A DNA stretch of 64,000 nt from NCBI RefSeq assembly GCF_043641665.1, contig NC_092186.1, positions 23,442,001 to 23,506,000 of the forward strand, in the 5' to 3' direction. How positions within the stretch are numbered: position 1 is the stretch's first letter; each line of letters opens with the position of its first letter. Positions 59,501-64,000 of this stretch are shown piece by piece. A model generated the notes under the pieces. It had not been told where the DNA came from and did no database searches. It saw only the letters and a program-made list of their open reading frames with translations. Position numbers and translations under genes: made by a program. The stretch comes from Enoplosus armatus. Taxonomy: Eukaryota > Chordata > Actinopteri > Centrarchiformes > Enoplosidae.

Positions 59501-62500
59501 TTGACTCTGGTAAAAGTGGTACCAACCCCAGCCCAGCCTGTATTACCCAGAATTCCAAGGTGTTGCTCCTCTGGGCTGCGTAGCATCTTTGTTGTGAAGG
59601 TGTTGTCAGTGTATTCCACATAGCGAACCTTCTTATAGCGGCTTCCAATACGGTTTCGACCTCTGGTTACAAACATTTCTGCTTCACTACAAACACACAC
59701 ACACAAGTGTGAATTGTTAAGGGAATAGATCTACAGGAAACATCAGGACCGGACCGGACCATTTCTGTGAATATGTATGGGTGTGTGTGTGTGTGTGTGT
59801 GTACAGTAACCAACCCATCATTAGGCAGCGTAGGAGCGTAGTCCCACACTTCTTCTTCAGCAGCAATGAAGTACTGTCTGAGCTCACCGTGAGGCCGGGG
59901 TTTATGGACGTTGGGGAAACACTTCTTGATCTCAAATATGGCCTGCATTCCAGCTGGACAAAACCACAGAACAACAACTCCCAAACAGCACCAAACAAAT
60001 GAAACAATTATCCAAGAATGGAGGACGTGGCCTCACCCATCAAATGGTCATTGACGGTGCACGTGAGCAGCCAGTGTCCGGGGTTGTCGGCCACCATCTC
60101 AGCCGTAATGCTGGAGGCGGGGAAAAGACTGACTGTGTCTGTGTGGTGGTTCTGAGTGGTCAGGATCTGGCCATGGAAATGAACTGAATGCATGTCCACC
60201 TGGTGGATAAATTACATTTAAACTGGGTTTAGACCTGCATTGTTGCTTGTAGCTAACATGATGACATGAAATACCAGCAATAGACTTACTGGCAAGAAGT
60301 AATTGTATGTAAAAAAAGAAAAAAAAAAAAAAAGCACTTAATTTTGAACAGCAACTGTGATGCCTGTGTCTAAAGGGACTTGATCTTGGTCTAGTTAATA
60401 TACTTTAGCATAATTTCAATATCTCGGCCCACTCAGACTGACAAAGTTTTCCAAATACACTTAGCCTCTTCTAAATGCACTTAAAAAGACAAAACAGATA
60501 ATAATGCAACATTTCTAAGGATTAAAGGGTTCGATGAATTTCGGTCATAAACTCTAAACTGGTTTAAATGAGCAATGTTCTGAAAACTTAGGAGGCTTTT
60601 GTTTCTAAAATACAAGAAATGTTGAACATTACAAAAACAATTCAAAAGATCCCTGTACTGTCAGATATTCTGGCTAGAAGTAGTAGTAGTAGTAATAATA
60701 ATAATAATAATAATAATACAATAGTTACCTCATTGCCTAAGCCAAACATATGCCAGTGGATCTTGTTGCCTTGGCACATGCTCAGTCCAGGTAGGTTACC
60801 GTACAGAAAACCATTTATACCTGAAATCCACACACAGAGTTAGAGGTGTTTGGAAGTGTATGTGTATGTGTATGTGTGTGTGGGCATGGATTCTCCCCCC
60901 GCACCGTGCATTTTGTTGCTCTCCACGAAATCCTCGTCCTCCTTCAGGCCTCTGGCGGGGTTCGTGATGTACGTCCTGATGTTTTCGTCCAGGTACCAGC
61001 TGAAGTTCTCGTCTGACACCATGAACAGCAGAGCATACAGGTAGTCTCCTGAGCTGTCTCCATGTACGTCCAGAGTTCCTACAGAGGAGAGGGCATTTGA
61101 GGATGATGTGCGTTGACGTGCTGAAGGGTAAGCCCACTTAAAGGCCCACTGACAACTCATTTTCTCAATTGACTAACTGAAGAAGACGACGCATGCTGTT
61201 ATGCACCAATCAGGATTTACATTTGACATTTGAACCGGGATCTGATCAATCAATCAAATCTGATCGAACCACTCCCACAGAGCCCTGGAAAAAACACATT
61301 ATTAGATTAGACTGAGTGTTAAGCTCTTGATAAATAATTCCTAAATGCTTTGTTTTTTATTTTATTTTACTTTGATCGCTGCTTATCCAGCCATGAATAT
61401 TCAATGTTATAATTATTTCCAGCGGCTTCAGTTTGTCATGAAAGTTAATGGTGTGAAATTCACTGTAATAAATGCATCATGTAAGTTGCCAACTGGTATA
61501 GCCTTTTAATGGAACTAAACAAATGTTATGATGAATTTTTGTTGGTATTGCTATTTATTTTGTTGTTTACACTCGTAACATTCATTGATCACTGTGGGGG
61601 TGTGCATCAAAAACGATTGTTCCATCCATGTTGGCTCTTAAAATGACAAATGGCCTCTACTACACAGCTCGGATGTAAAGCCGAGTTTAGTTAGTCAGCA
61701 TTAACATTTTTTTGTTGCTGAATTCAGGTCAAATCTGTGAGATCAGCTGTGGAAGAAATATTCAGATCTTTCATCTAAGTAAAATTGGCAATACCAGGAA
61801 CAGTAGAGAAGTATTTTCAGCAAACTGTACTTGAAGGGTTGAAAGTGAAACTACTCCTTATGCAGCAGAATGGCGTCTACCACTGTTAGTATAGTATATT
61901 ACATCAATTATCATTGCTGATGCACTAACATGGAAGCAGCATTTTTTTATGTTGTAGCTGGTCAAGGTGCCGCTAATTTTAACTACTGCTATTTCTACTA
62001 CTTTTGGGCTGCTTCATATATAACAATGCATCATATTCAATAAGAAGATCACATGTTTTTTTAATGTAAAATCTTCATCTATAACGTACCTATTGCTGTT
62101 ATATGTATTTTGTGGAATAAAACGAGCAACATTTCCCTTTAAATTGTGGCGCACAGGTATATTGTAGCAGCAAAGGGAAATTAAAGTAAAGTACAAGTAC
62201 CTCAGAATTGTACTTGAGTAAATGTAATGAGTTCCACTAGTGGACACTATACCTCTCTTACAGACGATGAGGGGTCCTATCAGTCCTGAGTTGATGTCTT
62301 TTGGTGGGCAGACGTGCGAGTGGTAGAATCTGGTCATGCAGTTGCTGTCCACTGACGTTGGGCTGTGGGTCTCTGGGAGGGTCCACTCATAGACCACTGT
62401 TGCACCAGGAGCCACCGAGTCATCACGCTTCAGCTCTGGACCAGTGCCGTCTGGGTACAGGGCTCCTGAAGAGACAGACGTGTGACTTTGTGTTTGTGTG

Positions 62501-62800
62501 CTTGCAACTGTCGGCCTGTTGAGTCTGCCCTAATTTCAATTCACGAAGTCCTCACCCTCATTGCCCTTGCTGTAGTTCAGTCCATGTGGGTGGATGCTGT
62601 AAGGTCTGGATGCTGCGTTCCTCAGCTGGACGATCACTGTGTCGCCCTCCTCGGCCATCAGCAGGGGTCCCAGGTAGCCCAGCCAGTCCGACTTCTTCAC
62701 CTCTGTCCTGTAGGTGGCGTCGATGTACTGCTTATACACAGCCTTCTTGTAGGTAGAGCCGATACGCTGGGGGCCTCTCTTTAAAAAGACTGAGGCTTCT
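52854..62800 (-). CDS. cp: Ceruloplasmin (multicopper ferroxidase), 5'-incomplete, 23 exons
   Basis: Predicted secreted ferroxidase that oxidises Fe(II) for loading onto transferrin. Minus-strand exons: 62800-62556, 62465-62253, 61078-60905, 60820-60729, 60199-60037, 59953-59815, 59686-59547, 59057-58917, 58806-58762, 58664-58450, 57488-57338, 57221-57009, 56255-56051, 55531-55392, 55220-55092, 55008-54902, 54812-54757, 54589-54518, 54179-54088, 53957-53818, 53726-53670, 53093-52988 and 52879-52854. All introns are GT-AG and phases close to 1,019 codons; human CP is 1,065, so exon 1 (signal peptide, start of domain 1) lies outside the window. Trinuclear-site histidines: SIHPHG and YHSH (domain 1), IHTAHWHGH and HCHVTDH (domain 6). 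Type 1 sites look intact in domain 2 (DMHSVHFHG, then C-x4-H-x4-M) and domain 6, but domain 4 lacks its first His and its Cys. [20 protein letters not shown] and [15 protein letters not shown] favour CP over hephaestin, and no transmembrane segment follows. Confidence 0.9.
53094..53669. other. Ceruloplasmin intron, otherwise featureless
   Basis: A/T-rich intron between the exon ending in ATFQ and the exon carrying HCHVTDH. I see no repeat or RNA gene in it. Confidence 0.7.
54847..54882 (+). repeat. GT microsatellite in a ceruloplasmin intron
   Basis: About 17 GT units with one CG interruption, inside an 89-base intron. The tract therefore fills over a third of the intron and lies about 35 bases from the downstream exon acceptor. 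Confidence 0.9.
55532..56050. other. Ceruloplasmin intron, otherwise featureless
   Basis: Intron between the end of domain 4 and the domain 5 exon starting [10 protein letters not shown]-rich with short homopolymers and no recognised element. Confidence 0.65.
56475..56544 (+). repeat. Long GT microsatellite in a ceruloplasmin intron
   Basis: About 34 GT units with one CG interruption, located between the two domain 4 exons. It is likely highly variable in length. Confidence 0.97.
57660..58350 (-). repeat. Non-autonomous DNA element interrupted by a second element
   Basis: The stretches AATACTTAATTACAAGTAAA, TTATCAGCAAAATATACTTA, GAGTATCAAAAGTAGAAAAT and, after the interruption, GTATTTCCCTCTGAAATAC match successive parts of a very common percomorph element. 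A fuller copy of it lies at 61747-62243. The interruption at 57903-58232 is a hAT-like element. Both sit in a ceruloplasmin intron. Confidence 0.65.
57903..58232. mobile_element. hAT-like non-autonomous element nested in another repeat
   Basis: The ends CAGTGGTTCCCAACC and GGGAAACCACTG are imperfect terminal inverted repeats of the hAT type, which usually make 8-bp target duplications. The flanking 8-mers GTTTAGTC and GTTTTATT match at only five of eight positions, consistent with an old insertion. It has no transposase and so is non-autonomous. An interior segment is shared with 47270-47400. Confidence 0.65.
58762..58806 (-). other. cp: 45-nt microexon in ceruloplasmin domain 3
   Basis: This exon encodes the basic linker [14 protein letters not shown], with split codons on both sides. 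Acceptor CTCCTCAG and donor GTGAGT are both strong, and skipping it keeps the frame. It lies between the exon ending HNELE and the exon starting VVTPPPAA. It makes the domain 3 linker longer than in human ceruloplasmin as I remember it. It may be alternatively spliced. Confidence 0.75.
59781..59802 (+). repeat. GT microsatellite close to a splice donor
   Basis: Eleven GT units lie about 12 bases inside the intron that follows the exon ending PNDG on the minus strand. Confidence 0.9.
60678..60719 (+). repeat. AGT/AAT trinucleotide repeat
   Basis: Four AGT units followed by about nine AAT units, ending about ten bases into the ceruloplasmin intron after the exon ending GLGNE. Confidence 0.9.
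61747..62243. mobile_element. Non-autonomous DNA element beside a ceruloplasmin splice donor
   Basis: Nearly full copy of a common percomorph element. It begins CTGTGGAAGAAATATTCAGA, contains GTATTTTCAGCAAACTGTAC and GTTGTAGCTGGTCAAGGTG, and ends with AAAGTACAAGTACCTC, GTACTTGAGTAAATG and CCACTAGTGG. Its end is only about four bases from the 6-base donor (GTATAG on the minus strand) of the exon ending IVCKRG. Confidence 0.7.
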
Positions 62801-64000
62801 CTGAGGAGACATCCGGGCAGACAGAGAGAGAGAGAATGAGGTGTGTGTGTTCCTATTATGGATTGGTCATCGGCGAAAGCTACTGAAAAAAACACAGCAA
62901 TCATAATGTAAATGGTGTCCCAGTAAGCCACGACAGGGCGACAGTGAGTCAGCATGTACAATAGGCCTTTTTCATGGCAGACATTTTGACTTTTGACACG
63001 TAGGCAACAGTGGCTCAGTTCCATCAAGTTAATGTAAACAATTACGCCTGTGCTTTTGCTGCTATGGCATGCCAAAATGTATGCTGTGGAAAAGGTCTCT
63101 ACCAACACCCTGGAAGTGAAGAATCTAAATGGAATTCAGCCATGATTCATTTTATCATTTAACACCTGTTCTTTTCCTACTGTGACTTCAGGTAGGTTCC
63201 TCAGGTAGGAAGACCCCTCCTGGTCTAGATTATTTAGATAAATCATTTTTTACACAATTTATAACTTTGATGAATACAAACTCACAATTATTACCAATCA
63301 AAGACTTCATATTGCGTCGTGTTTTGCTGGTCTAATGTGTGTGTGCTGTCTTGTGTCAGTGTGCTTAACCAATATTTGTTTTGTTTAGTTTTTTTCTGAG
63401 GCCTTCATGTGCTTCCTGAATTCTGCATGTTTGTGCTGTACATGTGTGAACAAAGGAATGTGCCTGCTGCTGCTGTTTTCTGTGGGTCCTTATATTTTGG
63501 TTATTGTGCAAAAACTTAGATATTCATCTGTGTTCTTGCATGTTTCAAATCGAGCCAGTTTGCTTGAAAGTAAATTTGAAATGCCTAAAAAGCATGCTGA
63601 CCAAAGTGCTTTTACAGACATGTTTTGTTCGAATAGCTTATTTGTGCTTTCAAACCTAAGCAATCGATTAAACAGGTAAATGTAAAACACGTAAAAGGCC
63701 TTTTGCACTGAAAGAATAGAAACCCATGTGTCTCTAAATTGAATTTCTTTGATATGGATGATGAAATAAACTGCTCCTTTACATGCTCAGGAAATTATCC
63801 CACTTGTGAAGCTACATAAACCATTTGAAAAACTCATCGGATTAGCTTAAAAAATAAGGCTCTTTTTCGTATGTCATTAAAAGTTAAACGTTTTGGAGAT
63901 ACGTGGTTTGGACACAACAGCGATGACTGTGGTCTTAATAATATTAGTGTAGGCTAAAGAGCAATTGTCGACACATGGATGGGGAGGATGGATAGATGGG
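62801..64000. other. 5' intron of ceruloplasmin, continues past the window
   Basis: The exon starting EASVFLKRG has a clear acceptor (CTCCTCAG) at 62808-62801, so this region is the preceding intron. I searched the minus strand for the expected signal peptide and the W-D-Y motif at the start of domain 1 and found neither. At least one coding exon is therefore outside the window. Confidence 0.7.

Noticed and set aside
52854..62800. Hephaestin or hephaestin-like 1 instead of ceruloplasmin
   Set aside because: No transmembrane exon follows the last cupredoxin domain, a nearby terminal exon and AATAAA close the gene, and domain 5-6 motifs match ceruloplasmin better. Some uncertainty remains because the first exon is missing.

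Overview
The window looks like nuclear DNA from a bony fish, probably a spiny-rayed (percomorph) teleost. Three things suggest this: compact intron-split genes of vertebrate type, long CA/GT microsatellites, and several dispersed repeats I recognise from percomorph genomes (a SINE with a GGCGGCATGGTGG head, LINE tails reading GGGGATCAATAAAGTATTTCTGATT, a LINE-2-like 3' end, and non-autonomous DNA elements). There are no bacterial operons, plasmid functions or CRISPR arrays. I had no database, so family calls rest on recognising protein motifs and on splice phases that close correctly across every intron.

Layout. 1-11 kb is mostly non-coding and holds one intact tRNA-Pro(TGG) gene (3576-3647), SINE/LINE remnants and an old direct repeat. 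11.1-17.8 kb, plus strand, holds two complete tandem copies of a five-exon SAM-dependent methyltransferase gene of the METTL27 (WBSCR27) family, 234 residues each. They are separated by about 1.57 kb of mobile-element-like DNA. 18-52.7 kb is a gene-poor stretch of roughly 34 kb with microsatellites, a 5'-truncated LINE, several fish interspersed repeats and one perfect 21-bp inverted repeat, but no coding sequence I can defend. 52.75-64 kb, minus strand, holds the 3' 23 exons (about 1,019 codons) of a six-cupredoxin-domain multicopper ferroxidase that best matches ceruloplasmin. Its first exon(s), with the signal peptide and the start of domain 1, lie beyond the window edge.

Function. The METTL27-like pair would be soluble class I methyltransferases of unknown substrate. 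The ceruloplasmin gene would make a secreted copper protein that oxidises ferrous iron. Its trinuclear copper site (domains 1 and 6) and the type 1 copper sites of domains 2 and 6 look intact. The domain 4 type 1 site has lost both its first histidine and its cysteine. Nothing in the sequence suggests that the two loci act together.

The points most worth a second look are the degenerate domain 4 copper site, the recent METTL27 duplication whose breakpoint falls just upstream of the second start codon, the perfect hairpin at 36.9 kb, and transposons lying inside ceruloplasmin introns, one of them four bases from a splice donor.
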